A stretch of 64,000 nucleotides of DNA from Plecoglossus altivelis (lineage: Eukaryota; Chordata; Actinopteri; Osmeriformes; Plecoglossidae): NCBI GenBank assembly GCA_036571765.1, contig BROE01000006.1:14858001-14922000 (forward strand), read 5' to 3'. This document shows, in pieces, positions 50,531 to 63,500 of this stretch. A program made the position numbers and the translations under genes. Under the pieces are notes generated by a model. The model had not been told where the DNA came from, did not search any database, and worked only from the letters and a program-made list of their open reading frames with translations. Positions within the stretch are counted from its first letter, which is position 1. Each line of letters starts with the position of its first letter.

Positions 50531-53500
50531 AAAAGGAGAAAAAATGGAGGTGGGGGGGTTGTTTTGGTAGCAAGTAGAAAATATGAGCGAGGGATATTAA
50601 ATGTTGATGAAAGAGGAGAGCAAGTAGCCCAGAGCTGCCGTTCGTTATTTGCAGGCTGTCTTGTTCCAATCCAGCTCGAAAGACCAGGCCACATTCTCTT
50701 GGTTTTGTACGTTTTCTTTCACATGTATGATTTGGATCATTTGCTCCTGTGAAGTGAGATTCATAAAACATGATATGACGTGGGTCTTATGTAACTATTA
50801 CTGCATCATTTCTGACATGTAAGATTCGTACCGCTAATAACAGGTGAGAAATGTTGAAATGAAGGAATCAAATATCCAGTGGTTAAAGAGATATTACCGT
50901 CTTATTTGTGTAAAATTCTCTAATTGGTTGATTGTGAATTTTGGACATTTAATACCAATGGCTGTCAATGATTTGGGGAAAGTGTATATTTTTATAAGTA
51001 GACATTGGAATGTTTTATAAAAGTGAATCGCTTCTGAAACTATATGTGTGTGGGTGTCATTATTCGATGTCAACTGACATAAGTGATGGGATTGGTTGTT
51101 GGCCTGGCACCTGTTGTACCAAGGTCATAGGTCATCTCACAGACGTCACTCTGTTTCCATGTATTGCACCAGGATCCCCCAGCTTCAGATTGTGAGGATA
51201 CTTGAACGGGATGAGTGGGACATTGCCTTCATATCTGGCTATAGGGCAACCATATGATAGCTTTAGCATACCTCTTACTGTGCCTTAGAGGGAAGGAGAT
51301 TTCTGAAAACTATATTGAACCTAGTTTACTCCATTGCAGGAAAGTCACTCTACCTTACATATATATTATTCATTTGATTGCCAAGAACTTGACTGTGATG
51401 GACCAATTATGCGTTACCTTAAGTAATTACACATCTGTAAGCAATCCTTTAAGTAAATAATTTCTTGGCTACGATTCTTCCCAAGTGGAATCATTTCAGT
51501 CAGCAAATGAAAGCATTTCCATCATGTTTACAAATCATAACTTCCAGAAAAAAAAGATTGGGTGTAGAAAGTCGACGCATATACACGCATTAAGTCGTGT
51601 GGGGATTTTAGCGGTAGCCTAGTTTGGCAGTTAGCCCAGTGCCCATTTGAACCACCGGCTCAGAATTAATCTTGGGAAGATTTGTTCGAAGGCTGTTCGT
51701 CTGGCCAAGGTCCTGGTACAGCCAGGGGTCTGAAACATCGGGATCACGGAGGGCAAGTCAGACAGGGAAGACCGCTCAGATTAAGGGCAATCCATCAGAG
51801 GGACTTGGGGCGGGAGAGGAATGAGTTCGACTGACCAGAAAGTCGTCTGGCAGCTCAATCGAAGCCGGCATTTTATTTTACTTTTCCGAGGCAGGTTTAT
51901 GCTTCAACTGGCGAGCTGTGCGACCTAATTTAAGGAGTTTGACTGCGGTAACTTTCTGGATGGCTTTCTGTTACTCAATGATTTGTCTTTGACAAAATAA
52001 ACTCTCAAAAAGAGGGTTTTATCGAAAGGTGATTCAGCAGAATTCCGCAGCACCATGTATTCTGTGGTATGTCGCACGTCGGCATCCAGTTTTGGAACCA
52101 GTTCAACTCAGCTACGCTGCTTTCCAGCTGCTCTTCAAATATTGACCTCAAGGTTCAATTTACGGTCAAAGGAATGGTCTCGGTTCTATTCATACATTTT
52201 TCACTGACTAAGAAATATGCTTGCATCGTATGCAGGACTAAATTCGGTCATTCCTTTTTTGGGGAAAGAAGGAGATAAATTGACCATGAGCACAAAGCAC
52301 GTTAAAATATGAGAACAATACATTGTATTTTTTTCCAAACAATACTTTAATTAATATGGATTAATCCAAGGTGGGAAGTGATTCCAAGTCTGTCCGTTAA
52401 TGTACAATTTTAAAGTAAACATGGATTCAGGGATGTTTCTTGCTATTGAAACACTTGCTACTAGAGACAGAGACTTCAATAATCCAGTGGTCTGTGAATT
52501 CAAGTCTACAATCCATGAACAGATAGTGCTACACAGGAAGGAACCGTCAACTGCAGCTCCGTCGATAGAAAACGGCTAAACGCTTTACACCACAATGTTA
52601 CAGTGGATGGAAATACATGACAACTTTAAGGACAGATAAGTAGGAAATGGAAGATCAAAAAAATGTTACTCTAGTATCCTCTTCATGTTTGCTAAGGCCA
52701 TCGACGCCATGACAGTCCGGACAACATCCGTTCCAAAGTCGCTCGTACAAACAGGCCAACTATTTCTGACATTTCTGACAGGCATTTGTTATGAGTGTTG
52801 ACTTGGCAAGGATCAAACCCCCTTCTTAACTAATGTGTTTAATTTTGCTGGCGGATTTCGTTCATAGCTACAGGGGGATATTACAGTATTGTCCTACTGT
52901 TTTTTGTCAGAGGATGAATACTCATCCGCTGCTCATGGCTGTTAAATGCTTAAAAGATTGTGTATAGGATCAGATGCTACATGATATGCCTGGGTTCAGC
53001 TTGACCGGTAACATGAAAATAACAGGAATATCAAAATACCAAAGGCAGAACAGTTTTCAGTCGTAAAAGGAACATTTCTACAGTAAACTGAATATCGAGA
53101 AAACACCTGATGCTGACCGCCGTCGCCTCGTTGCTATGAAACACTTAACATCTTGCAGGACACAGTTCCAAGTCAGAAATGTAACAATCTGGTAGTCTTT
53201 CATCTCCTTGGGAAAGCGCTCTGTGTCAGGTTTCCGGTTTTCAGATGTTTCATGTTAATACAAATTCATGATAGTCTAGTGGCTACTATACATGGGAGAG
53301 AGAGGTGATTACTTGGAGTTTGCATAGCCATAAATAACCAAGATACAGAACTGGACAAACACAGACAACTAGATATAAATATATATCTACAGTTCTGATT
53401 AAACTCATGTAATTAGGAAGTCAATAAGTCTGCGTTCAAGAACATGGTAGAGGTATAGAATTCAAATTATGTTTCTGTGTTACACGACTTTGGGTAGTTG

Positions 53501-54298
53501 CTTCAAGCCTAAATTCAACGTAACAGTCAGCCTTGTGCATTAATCGTCCAGGACTTTTTAATCAATGTGTTATAAAATACCTAATGGAGCCTTTTGCGCC
53601 CTTTTCACGGCCCATTCCAAAAACCACAAACACCTCATTTGGACTTAGAGTTGATTTTCTATATATTACTGCATAAACATATAAGAGGTTAGTGAGGGGA
53701 ATTTCATCATAAGCATTCACACACAAGTAGTTAGTCAGTAGCTATAAACTGAACTGAATTGTACCATTTGTAAATGACCGTTTTTACGTCTGTAAAAGTA
53801 CAGTTTGAAACCTGCTGCTCTTGTATCGTATCTTTCAAAATATTTTTTTTATTATTATTATTGATCCCAATTTATTTGACGTAAACTTATACTTGTTGCT
53901 GTGGAAAATACGCAGGGCAGTTACAAACTGCACTTTTGATAAAAAGCTGCAAAATATGTCAATAACACAGTTTCATTTCCTCAGCCAAGACCAGCCAATA
54001 AGGGGGGAGGTAGACAAATCGCATAACATACCAGGAAACAGACGGAAACATCCAGTGACATCCTTGTGGCCTTTGAGAATACACCTCCACAGACCAGGGT
54101 GTGCAATCATTGTAAAAATAAATACATAAATACAGACATGTATAATTCATACATACATGTATCATAAAATAAGAGTTATAAGATAGTTATAAAATTCCTA
54201 TTTACAAATGCATAGTCCTGATAAGTCCATCAGGAGGCCTAGCAATGGCAGTCAATTTAAGTGGAAGGAGTTCCTTTCTTCCTTTTAGGGATATGTTT

Positions 54299-54299
54299 T

Positions 54300-54331
<32 letters not shown>

Positions 54332-54332
54332 T
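54299..54332. repeat. (GT)n microsatellite
   Basis: Pure TG run. Confidence 0.9.
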
Positions 54333-54516
54333 GTAGTGGTGTGCATGGCACTAACAGTACAAGCATGTGTTCTATTTAGGGACACACACAGAATCCCTCT
54401 GTGCTAAGGAATCAACGCTTCCACAGCCCTTTCTCCTTCTCCTCCTTTCTAAGGTCCTCCCCTCCGCATGTCACCATGGTCACAGCGTGGACAGAGGGGC
54501 TTCCGACGATCTGAGG

Positions 54517-57500
54517 TCAGAAGTTGAGAGGTACGTGACCCGCCGGGTCGCCGACGTCCGGTGAGCGCATCCGGAACAGCTGCGTGAGCGCGAACACCGA
54601 CGAGATCAGCACCGTGCAACGTTTAGCCAGCATCCTCACCCCTTCGCCCTCCCCCTGGCCGGCCCCTCCTCCGCCCCCGGCCCCCCCGACCCCGGCCCCG
54701 GCCGTCTCCACCACTCCGACAAACTCCCGGTAAAGCCCGACGATCTCCTTCAGCTTCTCCAGAGCCTCCTCATCCTGGCGGAAACCTTCCTCACCTCCAT
54801 CCCCAGGGAGAGCAGCAGCCCCGTGGAGGCATACGGTGCACCCAGGGCAGGGCTGTGTCCTCAGGCAGGCAGCAGAAAGCTGCACCAGAGCGCTGAAGCT
54901 GTTGGACAAAGAGCGGAGGGCCTCGTCTGGCGCCCAGCCCACCCGCGTGGCACGCTGGCACCCTGATGCCAGCCGCCGTGCCTCCGCCTGCAGAAGGCCC
55001 CGCTCGGCCTCCGTCAAGGGCGCGGGGCTGGCTCCTCTGCAACCGAGGATGTCTCCGCCTCCCTCCGGTAGCTGGAAGCGATCGGATGATTCGGGGACAC
55101 CAAGTCCGTTGTCTGTCCTCTCCTCGTGGCGTGCGTCTGTCTCAGCCGGCTCTGACGATGATGATGACGGGGGAGGAGGGTCGGCCGTGCCCCTCTCCAG
55201 CACCAGCATTAGCTGGTCGATGTCCTGCCGCAGCGAGGTGAAGCCACCCTTCAGCCCGCCGTAGCGCCTGTTGGTAAGGGAAAGCAGGGCGCCGGCGGAG
55301 GGGGGCGTGGGGGAGACGGGGCGGGAGAGCATGGGGCTGAGCTCTGACGAGGCGGTGGAGAGGGTGGACAGGGGCCGGGGCGTGTCCCGGAGCAGGGACA
55401 GGATGTTGGGAGATGGGGTAGTAGGGGAGGGAACCGGCGTGGGGCGGGCGGGCTTGGCAGGCCGTGTGCGGCGGGAGAACTCGTAGACGGTGAGCTCCTC
55501 GTCGAAGCCGGAGCCATCCTCGCTGGCGCCGGTGAAGCAGTTGGCGTACACAGTGCGACAGCCGCAGGCCTCGTGGTGCGGCGGAGGCGGTGGAGTGCCC
55601 TCTCCCAGCGAGGAGCACGGTGAGTCGCCCCCCAGGGGTATCCCACCTCCAGAGACCCCACCTAGCCCCACCTCGGAGTGGGGTCGGGACTGGGGCTGCT
55701 CTGACTTACAGGAGCCCAGGAACTCGTAAGGCCCTGAGACTTTCCCCTCCCCGGGGGGCCCGTTCTCCCCCGTGCTCTGGCAGGGACGGGAGCCGTCTAT
55801 CCCCTGGACCTCTTTCCCGCGCGGGGTCACCTCCTGAGCTTCTTTGATGGTCGCTATGACGACCTCGGCCCCGTCCTCCAACACCTTCCCTTTCTCCCTC
55901 TTGCTCCCCAACTCCGCCTCCTTGGTTGTAGCGCTCTTGCCTGAGACTGACGCCACGCTGATCGACAGGACAGAAAGGCCTGAGCCGAAGCCGGAGGTGT
56001 CGCCTCCGTTCAAGGAGCTAGAGGAAGGGTAGTCCAGGGTTCCCAGGATCTCCTGAGAGCGGGTCATGTACCAGGGCAGCGCCTGGATCCTCCCACGGAG
56101 GGCAGACGCCGGCAGGCGGCCCCCTAGACTGGAGGAGCTGACCCTCAGGTCGGACCCAGACCCAGAGCGACCTGGCTCCCCCACCCCTGCCTTGGAAGAG
56201 GGGGAGGAGGAGGTGAGGGAGGTGGTCATGCAGGTGGGGGGTTCTGTGCTCTTAGGGGAGAGGCTCTCGTGGCTGAGGGAGACCCGCCTGCCGGGAGGGA
56301 TGCTGCCGTTGCGGCCGCCCCAGGGATGGAGGCCGTTGGGGGGGCTGACGCCCTCCTTGGGCACCCCCTTCATGGAGCCCAGCGGTTCCTGGGTAGAGAC
56401 AGGTGAGGTGGCAGGGAGGGATAAGGGGTGGAGCGACGAGGGAGAGGTCTTGGGAGAATATAATGGGGGGATGGTGAGACATAATTTGAGGTCATCTCCA
56501 GAAGCGGAACGTGGAAAAGGAGAAAGGTTCGTTTTTTTCTGAGTCAAAACCACCCGGTCGCCCCCATTAATGCCCTCTTGCCCCTCTACCTTGGACAGGG
56601 GAACCCCGTTCGTCTTTGGCTCAACCATGGGCGTTTGTTTGTCACTAGTAATCTGAGCAGTGTCTCTTGGAAGCTTATGATGAGGTCCGTTTTCAGGTTT
56701 AGGTCCGTTCTCAGGTTTAGGTCCATTCTCAGGTATATGTCCGTTCTTCTGCTTACTAGGCTCCTTTTCCCCTCTGTCTCCGTTCTCCAGAGCGGCGGGT
56801 TGTCGTGGTGGGGGGAGTGTTGGCTGAGCCTGCTGGCTGCTCCGTACAGCTGTGATGAGGGGGGAGGATATGGGCATCCCCCCCGCCCCGGACGTGACAG
56901 ATTTAAACTCCATGGTGTCTGGCTCCATCTCCAGGAGCTCTCTGGAGAGGTGCCCTGCAGCGTCCCCGTTACAGTGGGCATAGGGGCCCCCGCGGGGGGA
57001 GCGGGGGGGCACCATCTGAGGCTTGGGGGCCAGGGGGGGCTTGGGGGGCAGCGGTGGGGGTTTGGCCTTGGCCTCAATCCTCTGGAAGGACAGGGCTGGG
57101 GGAACAGGGGGATTCTGAGCAGGGGGGGTTGGAGGAGGCCGCTTGGAAAGGGGCGGCGAAGGCTCACTCTCTGGGACGGAGGGAAGACTGTTTCCTGCGG
57201 CACCGTGACGACCAGCGTGCTTCCTGTCGGCCCCATCCAAACAGTTCTCTGAGAGATTTAGAGATGGAAAAACGAAAAGAAAGAGAGGGGGAGGGAGGGA
57301 GAACACAGAATGGTGAGGGTTGACATTAGGAGTGCGACTACCGTTCCTTTAAGAACAAAATCAATTATAAAAGCCATGCAGTCAGCTGACCTGGGAGGTG
57401 CTCCGGGACCGGAGGGGTGAAACGTTCCTGCGCGTCGAAGAACTCATCCTCTGACTCGGACCAGCTTTCTCTGTGGGGAGGTCTGGGGTTTGGGGAGGGC

Positions 57501-60500
57501 GTCAGGAAGAGTCCCTCCTCGTCCTTGGAGTGGCGATGTTGAGACTCGGGCCCCTGCTTGTCACAGGAGGCGGCGTGGGTCTGAGGGCCTTGGGGTAGGA
57601 GCCTCTGTGTGTTGCTGCCACTGAGAGCGCTGTGGAAAGGCATGCTGTCCACCAGCCTCAGGTCCCTGTGACTGGGGATCTTAGTGATGCGTCTCAGCTC
57701 CACTTCCTCCCTCTCCTCGTCTTCCTCCTCCTCTTCCTCCTCCTCGTCGCTGGTGGCCTCAGGGGGGCTCGGCAGGAAGTCCGCCTGCGAGAGCTCCGCG
57801 AAGCACAGGCATGAGCTGTCGTTGCCCCGGTAACTCAGGTTGGTGGGCCGGGCGGGGGCCGAACCAGGGCCTGCCGCCCGGCTGCCGGGGTCGGACAGGT
57901 TTTCTCTGCGGCGCTGTGGAGAGGGGGGGACTTCCAGGAGGAAGGGGTGGTGGACGTCCAGGCTGGAGGGCCCCTCAGCAGGGTGAGCAGGCCACGGGGC
58001 AGAGCCCCCTTCGCGGATGGCGTCCAGGCGGTAGACGGCCTTGGCTGGGTCTCCTCTGGCAACACTGCTGCTGTCCTCCAAGGCGGCGCTCAGGGACCCG
58101 CTGGACAGGCTGGAGAAGCTGCTGTTGACCCGCGGGTCTGTGTGGTACCAGTTGGTCTCCAGCGTCACTTCCTGGTCTGGGTTGGCCTGACTTCCAATCG
58201 CCCCCTTCTCCTCCTCGTCCTCCTCCTCGTCACCTCCCTCATTGCCGACGTCCGCCGTCACGATTATCTTCACTTCCTGTTGGCCTTCCTTCTCTCGCTC
58301 TCTCTCCCGCCCTCTGTTCTCTCCTCTGGCGTGCTCCCCCTCTCTTCTCCAGGCCTCTCGGTCTCGCTCTTTACCGCCTGCTGCCGACCGCCTGCGGCTG
58401 GCCGGCTGCTCCACGGGGTAGTCCTCATCTGATGAGTCATCAGAGTCGCTACAGCAACGGGAGACGTAACCTAGCAACGAAACAAACAGAAAAAACTAAA
58501 CGGGGGAGGGGGGAAGACAACTATTTTGTCAGTGAACTTGCATACGTTTGTGAATGACACGCTCAAAAAAGAGACGATATGAGTGACTTTTTTTTGCTGT
58601 ACCCTACAAGCTGATATCCACGTATCAACCGCAATAAATAATATCAATATCAAGCCAAAAAAAAATGGATAGCGTAGTTAAACTGTTTTTTGCTCACTTG
58701 TCAGCGACTCATAGCACACTCCCTCTATAACGGCGAACTTCCCACACACACCTTCTTCTGCCGGTATCCGGTGCACCCGCACTTTGGGGCGCCCCAGACG
58801 TAAGATGTTGACATTGGGGTCCACTAGGAGCTTGCAGTAGCCCCCCAGCAGACAGGCCAGGTCTTTGGCTGCCAGCGAGTCCATGAGTAAGGCAAATGGC
58901 TGGATGGAGAAGTGGAGGAAGTTGGAGGGAGGAAAATACAGGAACAAGGGGGGATGGAGAAGAGAGGTGTAGAGAGAGAGAAGTGTGTGTGAGTGTGCGC
59001 GTGCTTGTGTGTGTGTGTATGGCTGTGTGTGTATGGCTGTGTGTGTGCAGGTGTGTGTGTATGGCTGTGTGTGTATGGCTGTGTGTGTGCAGGTGTGTGT
59101 GTATGGCTGTGTGTGTGCAGGTGTGTGTGTGCAGGTGTGTGTGTATGGCTGTGTGTGTGCTGGTGTGTGTGTGTGCTGGTGTGTGTGTATGGCTGTGTGT
59201 GTGCTGGTGTGTGTGCGCCCTACCTTCATGTCGTGCAGTGAGATCCTCAGCAGGCTGACTCTGTCAGACTCAGAGAGCAGCTCCACCCTGCTGATGCTGC
59301 TGAAGTCCACCAGGGTGGACACCATGTTCAGCTTGTGGTTCACCACCTGGCTCAGGCCGTAGCGAGCCCCCACCAGCAGACTGACCACAGCCTCCCGGTC
59401 CTGCAGCTGGGGAGGGAGAGGAAGGCCACAGCATGGGTGGTAGATGGAGAGAGAGAGCGATAGAGGGAAAGAGAGTGGGAGGGAGGGAGAGAGAGAGGGG
59501 GGGAGAGAGAGGTAGGGGGAAGAGAGAAAGAGTGGGAGAGAGGGAGAGAGAGGTAGGGGGGAAGAGGAAGAGAAGGAGGGGGAGAGAGGTAGAGGGAGAG
59601 AGAAAATGTGTACGAGAGAGACATTTTTTAAAGTGTGAGATATTGAACCAGGACAATCCGTCCTGCCATCTCCTCAACTGTCCCTATCTTGCTCCCCCTC
59701 CCTCCCTCCCTCCCTCCTTCCCTCTCTGAACCTGTCACTCTTGTTTCTATGGAGAGGCCTCTACAGAGAATCTTCAAAAGGAGAGTCAGACAGGAAGCCA
59801 CGCGGCAAACCTCACCATCATGGTGGCATTGTAGGAGCGTCCCCCGTAGGAGATGAGCTCTCCCAGCTGAATGAGGTAGGCCAGACGAGCCTGGGTGGTA
59901 GAGATCACCTGAGGGGGTGGAGAGAGAGGGGAGGAGGGGTGGGGGAGGGGGAGAGGAGGGAGGGAGAAACAGGGAAGGAAGGGTTTTTTTCAAAGGGAGA
60001 ATGCGTGCAAGAGACGAGATGACCTACAAAGTCGGGAGACCTATGTAAGCACTCATCCATAAAACATGCTCCCGCACTCACACTTTCCAACCTCCTCCCC
60101 TTCCCCCTTCCCCCTCCTCCCCCCATCCCTCCGTCGCTCCTCCTACCTTCTGGCCAGGCTCCATCAGAGACTGGATCTTCTTGAGGTGGTAGCTGATGGC
60201 CTTGGTCAAGTCCTTCTCTCTCATGTTGCTGAGCAGCGTGGGCGAGATGAAGCTGTCCAGACCAAACTCCTTCCTGTCCACGCAGGAAGACAGCAGCACA
60301 TTGATGACACTGATGCGTGCATGTGTGTATGATAAGGAGAGGATTATTTATTGTCATTGCAAGACATGGTTCAAAGCGGACAAACAAAGACAAAGCGGAA
60401 AAGGGAGGAGCAGGAGGTTGAGTCTTGGGGAACAGCAGGGTGCGTGTGCGAGCGTGCGAGTGTGCGTGCGTGAGACTCACTTGATGCTCTTGATGGAGGC

Positions 60501-63500
60501 GCGGGTCTGCCCGCAGCTGTCCAGCCTCTCGTGCATGTGCAGCGCGGCCAGACGCAGCGCTGTGTTACACTTCATCTCCACGGCGAAGCGCTCCTGCAGA
60601 ACGTCCCCCACACTCTGCGCGCGTACACACACACAGCCAGACATGAAAACACACGCACACGCAGACATGAAAACACACACACGCAGACATGAAAACACAC
60701 ACACACGCAGACATGAAAACACACACGCGCAGACATGAAAACACACACGCAGACATGAAAACACACACACACGCAGACATGAAAACACACACACACGCAG
60801 ACATGAAAACACACACACACGCAGACATGAAAACACACACACGCAGACATGAAAACACACACACACGCAGACATGAAAACACACGCGCGACATAAAAACA
60901 CACACACAGGGAAACGTACGCATGCGCCAAAAGACACCAACATGGAGAACAAACACACATGCAAACGCATCGACACTCGCGACTCCACACACCGACGTGG
61001 ACAACTGCACTCTGGGTGTCATTCTCTACAGAAGAGCTATGCAAATACACCGTTTTCCCTCGCATGCTGTCCTTGTGGGCCAAACCTGTTTTGACCACTT
61101 CCTCTGCAGTCAGCCCAGAGGACCATGCTGTCTCACCTGCAGGAAGAGATATTCAAAGGCAGCTGGGTCATCCTGCAGCAGGTCCACAGGGTCCCTAGGC
61201 ATGAAACACACCCTGAACAGACACCTGTAGTCATGGGAGTCCTTCTTCTGCACCACCTGAGGGCCCACACACACACACACACACATACAGGCTTGTGTGA
61301 GAATCGATACTGCGGATCTAATTAGAGCGCACAGTCTGTGGTGGTGGTGGTGGTGGGAAGGGCGAAGATGCCAGTGTGTGTGTGTGTGTGTATGAAAGAT
61401 ACAGGGTGGGGGTGAAATAAATAAATAAATGATAAAAGTGAGAGGGAGTGTGTGTGTGTGTGTATGTGTGTGAGGTGTGTGTGTGTGTGTGGGGGGGGGG
61501 GCGCCCCCACCTTCTGGATGAGCTCATCCTCGTGCAGCAACAGCAGCTTGTTGATGCTGTACTGCTGTTCCAGCGCCAGAGAGAAGTACTCGATGGAGCG
61601 GATGGACAGCTTATCCTTCAGAGTCATGATGATGTCCTGGAACAGCAGCAACACCTCCGTCAGCACGTACACATCTCACACACGCACGCGCACAAACCCT
61701 TCTCTATGCAAACCTCTCTATCAAATACCTCCTCTCACCAGCACCAGTCAACCTAGTCACATACTCCACCACCGTGATGTCATCATCCAGGAAGTGCCTG
61801 TTATGAACTATTCCCACATGACATGAGTTCCGAGAATGCGTCTGAAGCGATGGGAACACTAGTTGGCAGCATAGATTAAGAGTTTGCTATGTTTGGATTG
61901 ATGTTCAGTCTGTGATCACTTTTCAGAGAGCCGAGTGCCGCTACCTTGATGGTTGTGGTGTTGTCGAACTTGAAGGCCTTGGTCTGGCCGTTCTCCAGGT
62001 AGACCTTCAGAACGTTGGGTAGGAACAAAAGAGAGTTTCCCTGGAGGACAATAACACAGGAAAACAAGGCCGCAGTGTTAGAAAGCTCAGAAGAACATGT
62101 TCTCCGCAGAACCCTAAGCTTTCACACTGAGGCCTTTCGGGCTCCGAAAAGGTGCTATTAACAAATGAGAACAGTTTCTTTTGACCTTAAAAAGTCATCT
62201 TTTGTCCCATTGTTCTCCTGCAAATGCCATCCTACCTAGCTGACTAGATGGAGCACATCACATCCGGAGGGACTAAGGGGTGAATGGAGAGGACAGAACA
62301 GAAAACAGGTAGAAATATAGCGTGATGGGTTAGCAATCCTAACCTGAGTGTGACCATTGACAACCACTTCTTCTGCAAAGCGCACTTTGACCGGGTTACT
62401 CTTCAGACGAGCTCTTTTTTCTGCCGACATGATGGACGATTTGGGATTCTGGGACACACAGACACACTTACACTGTTACAGAAGCTTGGTAATGATTTTG
62501 CTTACAGATACAAACACATATATTTTATTTATCCACACAAAGAACCACAAAGCGCATTCTGCGCGCACACGCACACACAATGCATGACACAAATGTCTTG
62601 TTCAGTGTTTAAGGCCTTTTCTTGTACTCACTGTCAAGTGCCTAAGGATCGTCATGGTGACAGAATCTTCCAAGTCCCTGAGATGAAAGACAAAGATCAA
62701 GGCTTCAGTCCATCTGTCATGTTGACCACCATGGACCTTTGCCCCGACTCAACAAGGTCACACATGCAGACTCATCCACAGGGAGTCCCCTCCAACCCCC
62801 CCCCCCCCCCCCCCTACCTAGCTGACTAGATGGAGCACATCACATCCGGAGGGACTAAGGGGTGAATGGAGAGGACAGAACAGAAAACAGGTAGAAATAT
62901 AGCGTGATGGGTTAGCAATCCTAACCTGAGTGTGACCATTGACAACCACTTCTTCTGCAAAGCGCACTTTGACCGGGTTACTCTTCAGACGAGCTCTTTT
63001 TTCTGCCGACATGATGGACGATTTGGGATTCTGGGACACACAGACACACTTACAGCTGTTAGTAGCTTGGTAATGATTTTGCTTACAGATACAAACACAT
63101 ATATTTTATTTATCCACACAAAGAACCACAAAGCGCATTCTGCGCGCACACGGCTAACACACAATGCATGACACAAATGTCTTGTTCAGTGTTTAAGGCC
63201 TTTTCTTGTACTCACTGTCAAGTGCCTAAGGATCGTCATGGTGACAGAATCTTCCAAGTCCCTGAGATGAAAGACAAAGATCAAGGCTTCAGTCCATCTG
63301 TCATGTTGACCACCATGGACCTTTGCCCCGACTCAACAAGGTCACACATGCAGACACATCCATAGGGAGTCCCCTCACCCCCCCCGCCCCCACCCCTTTC
63401 CCCCATGCCCTTCCTAATGTGTCTCCACAGCCATACTGGATTCGCAGAGTCACTGGTCTAGGAGACTGGGACAGGAAATATCTGGGAGAGCAGACTGGTG

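Larger units (their letters stand above)
48389..54516. other. Convergent intergenic region between slc25a51 and frmpd1
   Basis: It begins with the slc25a51 3'UTR (poly(A) signal at 48880) and includes a GGA-rich patch at 48596-48640, GT repeats at 49449-49465, CT-rich DNA at 49690-49800 and a large minisatellite at 49970-50530. From 50.6 to 54.3 kb it is plain AT-rich unique DNA; part may be frmpd1 3'UTR, with minus-strand AATAAA at 53871-53876. A (GT)n run is at 54299-54332. No gene is seen. Confidence 0.6.

Noticed and set aside
49938..50771. Open frames of 241-277 codons on the minus strand
   Set aside because: They are translations of the 20-bp minisatellite and read as a periodic LVLPLCPWFC-like peptide in more than one frame. 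No splice or start context supports a gene.
60618..60905. CRISPR-like regular spacing of short repeats
   Set aside because: The copies are directly tandem without unique spacers, and the window is vertebrate nuclear DNA.
60477..61098. Open frames of 138-181 codons reading CVFMSACVC-like repeats
   Set aside because: They are the intronic 22-24 bp minisatellite; the true exon in this area is 60481-60614.
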